From positions 4,861-68,860 of the forward strand of contig LUJN01000042.1 in assembly GCA_001689445.1 (NCBI GenBank): a stretch of DNA of 64,000 nt. Reading direction: 5' to 3'. Made by a program: the position numbers and the translations under genes. How positions within the stretch are numbered: the stretch's first letter is position 1; the number at the start of each line of letters is the position of its first letter. This DNA is from Bacteroidales bacterium M3 (GTDB taxonomy: Bacteria; Bacteroidota; Bacteroidia; Bacteroidales; Muribaculaceae). Below, piece by piece: positions 1 through 7,436 of this stretch. Under the pieces are notes generated by a model that worked only from the letters and a program-made list of their open reading frames with translations, searched no databases and was not told where the DNA came from.

Positions 1-382
1 AATGGCGCATGATGTTCTTGAGAGTCGAGATTTCATCCTGCAGCTGCTTTATGCGCTTCTGGCTCTTGACTTTCTCGTTGTTAAGCTCCTGCAACAGTTT
101 TTCCACCTTGCTTTTCGCGGCAGAGTATTTTGCCACGAGCGAGTCGTTGGCGAGCATCTGAGACTGGTTTTCATATTGGCGGAACTCCACATCCAGGGCC
201 TGATATTCATTGGCGAGCTGCAGTTGCTCGTTAGTGAGTTGCAGTTGTTCGTTGGCCTCACGGGTCTCGTTGAGCTTGCGCGACATGCTCGTGGTGGTGA
301 TGACTATCGCCACTATCGCAATCAGGAGCAACGCGCCAAGCGCGATGACGCCCCATAGCAGTTGTTTCGGTTTCTTGTCCAT
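1..382 (-). CDS. Membrane-anchored coiled-coil protein, C-terminus cut off by the window
   Basis: The reading frame starts at an ATG (380-382 on the reverse strand) and runs off the left edge, leaving 127 residues. It begins MDKKPKQLLWG, has one hydrophobic membrane segment at about residues 8-28, then a long Gln/Glu/Lys/Leu-rich region with heptad-like repeats (repeated NEQLQL), predicted to be a coiled coil. No catalytic motif is visible in this part. It resembles conserved Bacteroidales proteins of unknown function with an N-terminal anchor and a coiled coil outside the membrane. The function cannot be named from this fragment. It lies downstream of the ferredoxin gene on the same strand but is separated from it by a terminator. 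Confidence 0.75.
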   Translation of the reverse strand, partial: MDKKPKQLLWGVIALGALLLIAIVAIVITTTSMSRKLNETREANEQLQLTNEQLQLANEYQALDVEFRQYENQSQMLANDSLVAKYSAAKSKVEKLLQELNNEKVKSQKRIKQLQDEISTLKNIMRH

Positions 383-440
383 GTCTTGGCTTTTTATTGT
401 TTTATAGCTACAAAGTTAGCAAAAATCGTATAAAAGACAA

Positions 441-471
441 AAGGACGGCTCCCGGATGGGAACGCGTCCTT
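441..471 (-). terminator. Rho-independent terminator after the ferredoxin gene
   Basis: A stem AGGACG (442-447) pairs with CGTCCT (465-470) around an interior with a CTCCC/GGGAA pairing. Read on the minus strand it is followed by the T-rich tail TTTTGTCTTTT. It sits just past the ferredoxin stop codon and before the next minus-strand gene. Confidence 0.7.
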
Positions 472-493
472 CAGTCTTTTTCCCTGCGGAAGA

Positions 494-664
494 TTATTCC
501 CCGGGTATGATTGCCTCGCTCGGGCAAACCTCTGCGCAAGAGCCGCACTCGATGCAAGTGTCGGGATCGATGTGGTAGATGTCGCCCTCGGAGATTGCTT
601 CTACGGGACATACGGGCAGACATGTGCCACAAGCCACGCAGCTGTCGGTAATAACGTAAGCCAT
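494..664 (-). CDS. 2[4Fe-4S] ferredoxin
   Basis: A 56-residue protein starting MAYVITDSCVACGTC. Two classical cluster motifs are complete: CVACGTCLPVCP at about residues 9-20 and CIECGSCAEVCP at about residues 37-48, so it should carry two [4Fe-4S] clusters and act as a soluble low-potential electron carrier. Length and motif spacing are typical of clostridial-type bacterial ferredoxins. It is a single-gene unit with its own promoter (-7 box 713-720) and its own terminator. The partner enzymes (for example pyruvate:ferredoxin oxidoreductase or Rnf) are not in this window, so its specific donor and acceptor are unknown. Confidence 0.95.
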   Translation of the reverse strand: MAYVITDSCVACGTCLPVCPVEAISEGDIYHIDPDTCIECGSCAEVCPSEAIIPGE

Positions 665-712
665 AATAATTAGAAATTAGATATTATACGAATTGTGTTG
701 CTTATACGTGTG

Positions 713-742
713 CAAAAGTACGGCTTTTTGAGAATATACAAG
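713..742 (-). promoter_or_regulatory. Bacteroidetes-type promoter for the ferredoxin gene
   Basis: On the minus strand the box TACTTTTG (713-720) matches the Bacteroidetes -7 consensus TAnnTTTG, with CTTG (739-742) 18 bases upstream as a -33 element. The predicted transcript has a leader of about 40 bases before the ferredoxin ATG. Confidence 0.6.
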
Positions 743-814
743 GACTTTGCCGTAAATTTTTTTGTAAAAAGCGAAAAAAGGGGCTTGGATAGTTCCGCAT
801 AGAAAAGATTTTAT

Positions 815-822
815 TAACTTTG
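815..822 (+). promoter_or_regulatory. -7 box for the glycosyltransferase/ruvC run
   Basis: TAACTTTG at 815-822 matches TAnnTTTG. No convincing -33 element is seen at the expected spacing. The box overlaps the first in-frame start codon of the following reading frame (820), which argues that translation begins further downstream at 895. Confidence 0.5.
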
Positions 823-894
823 ATGTCAGCAAACGCAGTTCGACGGCATATATTGCCGTGCCGGGCGATGCCGGTCAACCAACTATTGTCTGTT

Positions 895-1677
895 ATGAAT
901 CCCCTGTTTTCAATAATTACGGTCACCTACAATGCCGCCGCGACATTGCCGGCGACATTGCGCAGTGTCCGTGAGCAGACATGCGGCCTATACGAGCATA
1001 TAATCATGGATGGTGCTTCCTCCGACGCCACCCTTGAGATAGCCCGCGACGGGGCCGACGGGCGATGCCGCATCTATTCCTCGCCCGACCGGGGGCTGTA
1101 TGACGCCATGAACAAGGCGATGGCCGAGGCTCGGGGCGAGTACCTGATATTCCTCAACTCAGGCGACCGTTTCCATTCACCAGGCACGTTACAGCTTGTA
1201 GCCGATGCAGTGTTGGAGCAGGGAAATGATTTTCCCGGTGTCGTCTACGGTCAGACCGATCTTGTGGATGCCGACGGGCATCGGGTCGGCGCGCGGCATC
1301 TTACGGCACCCGAGAGTCTCACCCTCCAATCGTTTTCCGACGGCATGGTGGTGTGCCATCAGGCTTTTATCGCCCTGCGCAAGGTGACAGGCCACTATGA
1401 CCTGCGCTACCGTTTCTCGGCCGACTATGAATGGTGCATACGATGTCTGCAACGCTCGCGGCGCAATCTTTACCTGCCCGAGGTGCTCATCGACTACCTG
1501 TCGGAGGGGCTGACCACACGCAACCGATACAAGTCGTTGCGGGAACGTTTTGCAATAATGTCGCGCTATTACGGGTTCTGGAGCACGGTGGGTCGCCATG
1601 TACGGTTCATCCCTCGTTTCCTGCGGTGGCGTCGTGAAGAGCGCAACAGGGTCAAAAACAACTGTCAAGATAACTAA
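895..1677 (+). CDS. Family 2 glycosyltransferase, WcaE-like
   Basis: A 260-residue GT-A fold enzyme. The N-terminus MNPLFSIITVTYNA is the standard GT2 nucleotide-binding strand. MDGASSDATLEIA, DRGLYDAMNKAM and FLNSGD follow, a series typical of WcaE-type transferases of colanic-acid-like pathways. The NSGD segment takes the place of the usual DxD motif. I chose ATG 895 rather than the earlier in-frame codon at 820 because 820 lies inside a promoter box and 895 gives the normal GT2 start. It is the first gene of a plus-strand run reaching ruvC, far from the main polysaccharide locus. Donor and acceptor sugars cannot be read from sequence. Confidence 0.88.
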   Translation: MNPLFSIITVTYNAAATLPATLRSVREQTCGLYEHIIMDGASSDATLEIARDGADGRCRIYSSPDRGLYDAMNKAMAEARGEYLIFLNSGDRFHSPGTLQLVADAVLEQGNDFPGVVYGQTDLVDADGHRVGARHLTAPESLTLQSFSDGMVVCHQAFIALRKVTGHYDLRYRFSADYEWCIRCLQRSRRNLYLPEVLIDYLSEGLTTRNRYKSLRERFAIMSRYYGFWSTVGRHVRFIPRFLRWRREERNRVKNNCQDN

Positions 1678-1690
1678 AACTTATAAAGAT

Positions 1691-2242
1691 ATGAAATATT
1701 ACATCGCTGTCAACAACCAGCATCAAGGTCCTTACACGGTTGAGGAGCTTAAGTCGATGAACATAGCCCCTGACACCTATGTGTGGTGTGAGGGTATGGC
1801 TGAATGGACCAAGGCATCGGATGTCGAGGAGATACGCCAGGTAATGGTCGAGCCTTCAATGCCCTCAATGCCGCAGGCCGGTCCCGCAGTGCCGCCTCCC
1901 TGCACTCCTGTGCAGCCGCAGCCTACGTATGCTGCGGGTGGAGCAACCCCGCAACAGGCTCCTGTCGTGCCTCCCAAATCGTGGCTCGTAGAGTCGATAC
2001 TCGTCACGCTGTTCTGCTGTCTGCCGTTTGGCATCGTTGGCATCATCAAGGCTTCCGAGACCAATTCGGCCATATCGCGTGGCGACTTTGCCGCCGCCGA
2101 GGCTTCATCGCGTGATGCCGGGAAGTGGACCAAAATCGGATTTTGGGTAGGCATAGGAGTAGCTGTGCTGTATATCCTGTTCTACGTGGTGATTTTTGCG
2201 ATTGCAGGATTTTCGTCTGTCTCAGACTCGTTTTCCTATTGA
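1691..2242 (+). CDS. GYF_2 (DUF4339) plus CD225/dispanin-like membrane protein
   Basis: A 183-residue protein. Residues 1-50 (MKYYIAVNNQHQGPYTVEEL ... DTYVWCEGMAEW) form a GYF_2/DUF4339 domain, thought to bind peptides. A Pro/Gln-rich linker follows at about 57-95. From about residue 96 comes a CD225/dispanin-type membrane region: SWLVESILVTLFCCLPFGIV, a short polar loop with GDFAAAEASSRDAGKW, and a second membrane helix. The architecture is common in Bacteroidetes but the cellular role is unknown; a peptide-recruiting membrane adaptor is my inference. Start 1691 lies 13 bases after the glycosyltransferase stop. An upstream in-frame start at 1598 would overlap that gene and spoil the domain start. 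Confidence 0.85.
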   Translation: MKYYIAVNNQHQGPYTVEELKSMNIAPDTYVWCEGMAEWTKASDVEEIRQVMVEPSMPSMPQAGPAVPPPCTPVQPQPTYAAGGATPQQAPVVPPKSWLVESILVTLFCCLPFGIVGIIKASETNSAISRGDFAAAEASSRDAGKWTKIGFWVGIGVAVLYILFYVVIFAIAGFSSVSDSFSY

Positions 2243-2253
2243 CAACAGATAAA

Positions 2254-2556
2254 ATGACGGTACTTAACACTACTTTCCACGTCGACCGCCGTGTCGGCGT
2301 GGAGTTTCTTGCGTGGTTGTGCGATGAGTATATGCCGGCAGCCCAGTCTTCGCCGTCCGTTTCCTCCACGCGACTGATGCGACTGGTAGAGGAGGTGGCC
2401 GAGGGGGCCGATTCATATGCGTTGCATCTTGAAGGTCCCGATGCCGACGCTCTTGAGCAGTGGTATCAGCAGTCGGCGCAGCCGTTGTTGCGCGGCCTGT
2501 TCAAGCGCGTCGGGCAGAGGGTGGTGCATTTCTCCACCTATATGGAGGTGATATGA
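2254..2556 (+). CDS. DUF4286 family protein
   Basis: A 100-residue protein starting MTVLNTTFHVDRRV and rich in aromatic and acidic residues, with the layout of the Bacteroidetes DUF4286 family (PF14114). No catalytic motif is visible. It starts 11 bases after the preceding stop, and its own stop overlaps the ruvC start in ATGA, so the two are probably translationally coupled. The family commonly sits beside DNA repair or housekeeping genes; no function can be assigned. A longer in-frame start at 2125 would run through the end of the upstream gene and is rejected. Confidence 0.85.
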   Translation: MTVLNTTFHVDRRVGVEFLAWLCDEYMPAAQSSPSVSSTRLMRLVEEVAEGADSYALHLEGPDADALEQWYQQSAQPLLRGLFKRVGQRVVHFSTYMEVI

Positions 2557-3143
2557 GCGGCAACGTGCCATTGCGGGAGTGGGACCGGATAATCATAGGG
2601 ATAGACCCCGGGACCAATGTCATGGGGTATGGTATACTCGGAGTCAAGGGGCGCACGCCTGCCATGATAGCGATGGGCGTGATACAGTTGAGCCGTTTTG
2701 AGAGCCATTATCTGCGGCTCCGCCGCATCTTTGAGCGTGTGACAGGTCTCGTGGAGCAATATCTGCCCGATGAAATGGCAATAGAGGCCCCGTTTTTTGG
2801 AAAAAATGTGCAGTCGATGCTCAAGCTGGGGCGTGCGCAGGGGGTCGCCATGGCCGCCGCTCTCTCTCGGGATGTCCCTATCACGGAGTATGAGCCTCGC
2901 AAGATAAAGCAGGCTATCACCGGCAACGGGGCGGCAAGCAAGGAGCAGGTGCAGGAGATGTTGCGTCGCATACTCTCGATAGACCGCGAGGACCTTTTGC
3001 CGCAGCTTGACGCCACCGATGCCCTCGGGGCGGCATTGTGCCATTTTTACGAGAGCGCCAAGCCCGAGATTGCCCGTGGGCCGCGCTCATGGAAGGACTT
3101 TATCGCACGTAATCCCGACAGGGTATCGGGGCTTAAGAAATAA
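2553..3143 (+). CDS. ruvC: Holliday junction resolvase RuvC
   Basis: A 196-residue endonuclease that cuts Holliday junctions symmetrically together with RuvAB. The four acidic metal ligands are present: Asp18 in IIGIDPGTNVMGYG, Glu78 in MAIEAPFFGKN, and Asp153 and Asp156 in LDATDALGAALCH, with spacing matching E. coli RuvC (D7, E66, D138, D141). The start ATG at 2553 overlaps the stop of the DUF4286 gene. The N-terminal extension before IDPGT is about ten residues longer than in E. coli. ruvA and ruvB are not in this window. Confidence 0.97.
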   Translation: MSGNVPLREWDRIIIGIDPGTNVMGYGILGVKGRTPAMIAMGVIQLSRFESHYLRLRRIFERVTGLVEQYLPDEMAIEAPFFGKNVQSMLKLGRAQGVAMAAALSRDVPITEYEPRKIKQAITGNGAASKEQVQEMLRRILSIDREDLLPQLDATDALGAALCHFYESAKPEIARGPRSWKDFIARNPDRVSGLKK

Positions 3144-3174
3144 GAGGAGCGGCGATAGGTGGGAATTTGAAGAT

Positions 3175-3221
3175 GTAAGTTGATACCCCTATTTTAGGGG
3201 GTCTAATTTTAATCAACTTAC
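3175..3221 (+). repeat. Nested perfect palindrome abutting the recombinase start codon
   Basis: Outer arms GTAAGTTGAT (3175-3184) and ATCAACTTAC (3212-3221) are exact inverted repeats of 10 bp. Inside them CCCCTA (3186-3191) and TAGGGG (3195-3200) form a second exact inverted repeat around TTT. The outer right arm ends four bases before the ATG of the tyrosine recombinase. It could be an operator, an mRNA hairpin covering the translation start, or a recombination core site. No function has been shown. Confidence 0.7.
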
Positions 3222-3225
3222 AGTT

Positions 3226-4158
3226 ATGAAAAAAGAAGTGACCGTCAGGGAAGTTGCCCTGAAGTGGATTGAGGAGAAGCGCCACCATGTCAAGAAGTCG
3301 ACCTATGGGGTGTATTTGCAGATTCTAAACAATCATATTATCCCTGCGCTTGGCGACCACGTGGATCCTGACGAGGAGACGCTGCGGAGATTTGCCATGG
3401 GCAAGGTAGAGGGGGGATTGAATGTCAAGACCGTAAAGGATATCCTTGTCATCTATGGGATGTTGTGGCGGTATGGTGTGAAAAACGGGTGTTTTGCTTC
3501 GGCATATTGGAGTATAAAGCTCCCTCCTGCGCCTGAACCTCCACAGCTGGCGATGTTCTCGGTTGTACACCAGCGCATGATTGCGAGATATGTGATGTCC
3601 AATTTCACTTTCCGGAATCTCGGCATATACATATGTCTCGGCACGGGTATGCGCATCGGAGAGGTATGCGGGCTGAAATGGGGGGATATAGACATGCTCA
3701 ACAAGGTCATATGTGTGAAACGCACTATAGCCCGTATATATGAGCCTGCGGATGGGACAGGGACGTCACGTTACCGACTGATGGAAGGCGTCCCCAAGAC
3801 TCCAAGTTCATTGCGTGAGATACCGTTGTCATCAGAGCTGTACAGGATGCTGCGGCCTTTGGTGAAGCTGATGAACCCCGAGCATTATATTCTGACCAAC
3901 GAGCCTTCGCCCACAGAGCCTAAGACCTACCGCAATTATTACAATCGGCTCCTCGACACTCTCGGCATACCTCATGTAAAGTTCCACGGGCTGCGCCATA
4001 GCTTTGCCACGCGCTGCATCGAGAGCCGCTGTGACTGCAAGACAATCAGCTCAATCCTCGGTCACGCCGACGTGCGCACGACCCTCAATCTCTATGTACA
4101 TCCCGACGTGGAGCAGAAGCGGCGGTGTGTCGACAAGATGTGGCGTACAATCAGATAG
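3226..4158 (+). CDS. Tyrosine-type site-specific recombinase
   Basis: A 310-residue integrase. Residues 1-95 form an N-terminal SAM-like core-binding domain; the catalytic domain follows. All expected residues are visible: Arg143 (GMRIGEVCGLKW), a candidate Lys191 (PKTPSS), His254 and Arg257 (HGLRHSF), His280 (LGHADVRTT) and nucleophile Tyr290 (LNLYVHP). It should therefore be active. No phage, transposon or attachment-site genes are nearby and it sits between ruvC and rpmH, so it may be a stand-alone chromosomal invertase or a solitary remnant. A nested palindrome touches its start and a terminator follows. Its base composition matches its neighbours. Confidence 0.93.
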   Translation: MKKEVTVREVALKWIEEKRHHVKKSTYGVYLQILNNHIIPALGDHVDPDEETLRRFAMGKVEGGLNVKTVKDILVIYGMLWRYGVKNGCFASAYWSIKLPPAPEPPQLAMFSVVHQRMIARYVMSNFTFRNLGIYICLGTGMRIGEVCGLKWGDIDMLNKVICVKRTIARIYEPADGTGTSRYRLMEGVPKTPSSLREIPLSSELYRMLRPLVKLMNPEHYILTNEPSPTEPKTYRNYYNRLLDTLGIPHVKFHGLRHSFATRCIESRCDCKTISSILGHADVRTTLNLYVHPDVEQKRRCVDKMWRTIR

Positions 4159-4181
4159 CCGATAGTGGTAAAGACAAAAAG

Positions 4182-4217
4182 GAGCGGGATGGCAACCTGT
4201 CGGCTGTCATCCCGCTC
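4182..4217. terminator. Bidirectional terminator between the recombinase gene and rpmH
   Basis: GAGCGGGATG (4182-4191) pairs perfectly with CATCCCGCTC (4208-4217) around a 16-base loop. On the plus strand the stem is followed by TTT; on the minus strand it is followed by CTTTTTGTCTTT. It serves both convergent genes. Confidence 0.85.
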
Positions 4218-4244
4218 TTTAGCTTAGACCTTTTATACGGTCAA

Positions 4245-4400
4245 TTACTTGCTGCCGATAGAGTCGGAAACGGTGAGGCGTGCACGCCCTTTGGCGCGAC
4301 GACGGGCAAGCACCTTACGACCGTCGGGAGTTGACATTCTTTCACGGAAACCGTGCTTGTTGATTCTCTTCTTGTTGGAGGGTTGAAATGTTCTTTTCAT
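4245..4400 (-). CDS. rpmH: 50S ribosomal protein L34
   Basis: A 51-residue, highly basic protein starting MKRTFQPSNKKRINKHGFR and containing RMSTPDGRKVLARRRAKGR, the diagnostic L34 signature. Length is normal for Bacteroidetes L34. It binds 23S rRNA in the large ribosomal subunit. Unlike in many bacteria it is not followed by rnpA. It has its own promoter at about 4442-4473, which is itself bracketed by a 12-bp inverted repeat. Confidence 0.98.
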   Translation of the reverse strand: MKRTFQPSNKKRINKHGFRERMSTPDGRKVLARRRAKGRARLTVSDSIGSK

Positions 4401-4428
4401 TGCCGTATAGAAATTTTTATATTGTTAG

Positions 4429-4512
4429 CAAAATCGGAGTGCAAATGTAACGTTTTTTTTTCAGACACGCAATATGCAGCGTGTTTTTTCGCAATACAAG
4501 ACTCCGATTTTG
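4429..4512. repeat. 12-bp perfect inverted repeat flanking the rpmH promoter
   Basis: CAAAATCGGAGT (4429-4440) and ACTCCGATTTTG (4501-4512) are exact reverse complements, 60 bases apart. The rpmH -7 and -33 boxes lie wholly between them. A smaller hairpin CACGC...GCGTG (4466-4483) is inside. Role unknown. Confidence 0.6.
4442..4473 (-). promoter_or_regulatory. Promoter of rpmH
   Basis: On the minus strand TACATTTG (4442-4449) matches the -7 consensus TAnnTTTG, and ATTG (4470-4473) lies 20 bases upstream as the -33 element. The predicted leader is about 35 bases. Confidence 0.65.
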
Positions 4513-4534
4513 TCATAGTTCCGTCATTAAGCCA

Positions 4535-7264
4535 TCAATGCACAGCGACTTTTGTGGCGTGGCCGTCGACATTGACAATATACAGTCCGGCGGGGACTTC
4601 CAATGACGGGCAGAGCTGCCCCGACACTGTGTATACAGCGGCATTGTCATACTCACCCTCTATCACGATGCGTCCGACAGAGCCATAGACGCGGCACTTT
4701 GCTGCATTGTCGCCCACTACATCCTCGATGCCCGAGAGGTTGGCCGAACCTATGACGGCATAACCACCGGCGGGAATCTTGATTTTTTTTGTGGCGACGT
4801 CAAGTGTCGGATTTGTATCGTAACTCTTGCTTATAATCCTATAGGCATTTGCCTCACCTTTGTTAAGCTCAACGGCGAGCTCCTGCTCAACGGTTGCAGA
4901 GGGGTTTATCACGAGATGTATCTCTTCCTCTCCGTTCACAAGTTTCATATAGCCACGGGATGCGGTATAGGCAATCTTCTCAACGGTTGGAGTCCCGAAC
5001 ATGTGCATATGGTTATTGCGGATGGCTATAAGTTCCTTATAGCTATCGAATAGACCTTTGCGGTCCGGATCGTCGAGGTAGCTCCATATCACTTTTTTGG
5101 GGGAGGTGTCATTGTCATTGACTTTTTTCGTTGTTTGGTCGGCACCAAGCTCTCCAAATTGCCATATCATGTGGCCGCCCGGAGCCATAAGCATGGCTGC
5201 GGCAACAGACCCGAGACGTCGCATTGACACGGCATGATTACCTTTCACCGCCTGCACGCCACTCTTGATTTGTGCATACCCCATACGCTCTTCATCGTGG
5301 CTTTCGGCATAAGATATGGTAGTGCCGAGAGTGCGAGAACCATCGCGGGGTGCGTAGAAGCGAGCGAGATTTTGTGCTCCACCTTTTGCAAAGCCAATCG
5401 AATTGCCGCTCACGTTCGCCCAGTTGATTTGTCCGTCGGACGCGTGCTCTTTCTCCTCTCTGGCATCACCGAGAAGTTCGTTTATATGATAGGCATTGGG
5501 ATTGACTTCCATTATTGCTGCATGGAGTTTTTTCATGCGGGCTGTACGGGAGGCGTTGTAATTGTCAGTGCCCTCCCCATAGCTGTCGTTGTCTCCAAGA
5601 CCTTTTACAAGGTCAAACCTGAACCCATCGACCTTGTATGCAGTCAACCAATATTTGAGGACATCAATCCACTGCTGCTGGACGAGGGGATTGTCCTGAT
5701 TCCAGTCGTTAAGTACGCTGTATGCATGTGGTGCTTCGGCGTTGTAGAATGGATTGCTGGATGCCGAATACAGCTGATACCACGGGTGGAGACCGTCACT
5801 CTGATTGAAAACGATGTCAAGTATCACCGCGATACCCATTTCATGGCACTTGTCGATAAACTCACGGTAGTCATCGGGTGTGCCGTATGCCTTGTCGGGG
5901 GCAAAGTAAAAGTTGGTGTTATAGCCCCAAGAATTATTGCCGTTAAATTCCATGATAGGCATCAATTCCACGGCATTCACACCCAATTCTTTCAGATAGG
6001 GTAGTTTCTCGATAGCCTGACGCACCGTTCCCTTGCCACGAGCCTCGCCTTCAGGACCGGTGAAGTCGCGGAATAGCATTTCGTACACAATCAAATGTTC
6101 CTTATCGACTCCCTTGAAGTTTTCGATCTTCCAGTCATAGATATCGCGTGTGCCCTTGTAAACGGCAAGTAGGGTGTTGTTGGGCACTTTCCCTGTCGGA
6201 TATTCCGGCATGTCGGGATAAATCTCGGATGATATGCTGCGGTCGTTGTATGGGTCGAGGACAAGGCGTGCATATGGGTCTCCGACATTTTTGGAGCCGT
6301 CATCTACGCTGTAATAGTAGATGTACTCAGTGTCGGGGTCGATATTCTCGATTGTCTTCCAGAAATAGCGATTGCCTTGATATGATTGATAATACATCAG
6401 GGATGATTCGTCATCCAGGTAATCATTCCAGCTTCCGATTATTTTCACGTTACCCTTTTTGGGGGCTGCGAGACAGAATGTCACCGAACCGTCATTGTTG
6501 GCTTTGGCCCCCATTTGCGGTATTCCTCCGGGATAATCTTTAGAAGGGGAGCTTTCTATGTAGAAGTAGGAGTATGATTTGGATACAGTCTTTCCATTGA
6601 GTGTACCGTTGGCTTTAACCTTATAAGATTCTTTTCTTGCACCCGGGAAAGTGTATGTTTTCTGAAGAAGGGAACTGCCGGTTGCCGATGCTATGCTCTT
6701 GTCATCTATTAGAAGTTCGAGGTCTGCCTCGTCAGACGATTCTATTGTGAATGTCACGGTTGCGGTCTCGTCATTTATGCGGCGGTCGGTCACGCTTTGT
6801 GTAAAGCGTATGGCAAATTCGTCACCCCATAATTCGACAAGTATATCCCCGCCGGTAGAAGTCTTGCCTTGCTTATTGGAGTCAGAGCTGCGGAATACGA
6901 ATGCCAGTTTCTTGACTGTTTCTGTTGCCCTGACGCCATAATAGCTGGCGATGTCGGGAATCGACAATGTGTAGACATTGGGATTGGAGGCCGAACGGGT
7001 CATCTTGTATTTGTCCTCGTTATTGCCCCACGTGGGAGCGTGTTTCCAATCGGCATCGCTCTTGCTGGCATTGGTTATGACTCCCGTGTGGGCATACACA
7101 TCGCCGGTGTAGCCCATCAAGGCTTTGTTGCCCTGTGAAGCGTCAAATACGACAGTCAAGGCACGACCCATTTTGGCAGGTGGCGTAGTGGTGACTTGCG
7201 CGGAGAGGGGGAGTGTCGAGACTCCCGCCAATAACGCAAGTGTCATCATGCTAAATTTGTTCAT
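4535..7264 (-). CDS. Secreted GH13 alpha-amylase/pullulanase-like glucan hydrolase
   Basis: A 909-residue exported protein. Residues 1-22 (MNKFSMMTLALLAGVSTLPLSA) are a signal peptide. About 30-240 are beta-rich and contain starch-binding-like modules. About 245-340 (GSVTFCLAAPKKGNVKIIG) resemble a CBM48/E-set domain. The GH13 barrel spans about 385-760 with nucleophile Asp551 (DGFRFDLVKG), acid/base Glu596 (INELLGD) and Asp657 (ESHDEE). The last ~70 residues (VYTVSGQL ... PAGLYIVNV) resemble a Por/T9SS-type C-terminal sorting domain. It probably cleaves alpha-glucans at or outside the outer membrane. There is no susC/susD pair beside it. Exact linkage specificity cannot be read from sequence. 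Confidence 0.9.
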   Translation of the reverse strand: MNKFSMMTLALLAGVSTLPLSAQVTTTPPAKMGRALTVVFDASQGNKALMGYTGDVYAHTGVITNASKSDADWKHAPTWGNNEDKYKMTRSASNPNVYTLSIPDIASYYGVRATETVKKLAFVFRSSDSNKQGKTSTGGDILVELWGDEFAIRFTQSVTDRRINDETATVTFTIESSDEADLELLIDDKSIASATGSSLLQKTYTFPGARKESYKVKANGTLNGKTVSKSYSYFYIESSPSKDYPGGIPQMGAKANNDGSVTFCLAAPKKGNVKIIGSWNDYLDDESSLMYYQSYQGNRYFWKTIENIDPDTEYIYYYSVDDGSKNVGDPYARLVLDPYNDRSISSEIYPDMPEYPTGKVPNNTLLAVYKGTRDIYDWKIENFKGVDKEHLIVYEMLFRDFTGPEGEARGKGTVRQAIEKLPYLKELGVNAVELMPIMEFNGNNSWGYNTNFYFAPDKAYGTPDDYREFIDKCHEMGIAVILDIVFNQSDGLHPWYQLYSASSNPFYNAEAPHAYSVLNDWNQDNPLVQQQWIDVLKYWLTAYKVDGFRFDLVKGLGDNDSYGEGTDNYNASRTARMKKLHAAIMEVNPNAYHINELLGDAREEKEHASDGQINWANVSGNSIGFAKGGAQNLARFYAPRDGSRTLGTTISYAESHDEERMGYAQIKSGVQAVKGNHAVSMRRLGSVAAAMLMAPGGHMIWQFGELGADQTTKKVNDNDTSPKKVIWSYLDDPDRKGLFDSYKELIAIRNNHMHMFGTPTVEKIAYTASRGYMKLVNGEEEIHLVINPSATVEQELAVELNKGEANAYRIISKSYDTNPTLDVATKKIKIPAGGYAVIGSANLSGIEDVVGDNAAKCRVYGSVGRIVIEGEYDNAAVYTVSGQLCPSLEVPAGLYIVNVDGHATKVAVH

Positions 7265-7339
7265 GCAGTAATAGGTATTATTAATAGGTTATTAGATGTT
7301 TATTCACTGTGCTATATAATACGTGGGCACTATATTTTG

Positions 7340-7369
7340 CAAAAATAGTGAAAGTTTGCCATCCTCAAA
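7340..7369 (-). promoter_or_regulatory. Promoter of the secreted GH13 gene
   Basis: On the minus strand TATTTTTG (7340-7347) fits TAnnTTTG, and TTTG (complement of 7366-7369) lies 18 bases upstream. The predicted leader is about 70 bases. The rodA stop is 68 bases upstream of the -33 box with no obvious terminator, so read-through from the elongasome operon is possible. Confidence 0.55.
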
Positions 7370-7436
7370 TATTGTGTGGCATTATTTTAGGTTTTGTAAG
7401 GCAATTTTTAGCTACGACAACAAATTGATTCTCGCT

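Noticed and set aside
820..894. Upstream extension of the first glycosyltransferase to 820
   Set aside because: The codon at 820 is inside a TAACTTTG promoter box, and the added residues precede the conserved GT2 start without matching the family.
5234..6004. A 256-codon plus-strand frame within the secreted GH13 gene
   Set aside because: Opposite a full-length enzyme with catalytic Asp551/Glu596/Asp657. There is no start context or domain.
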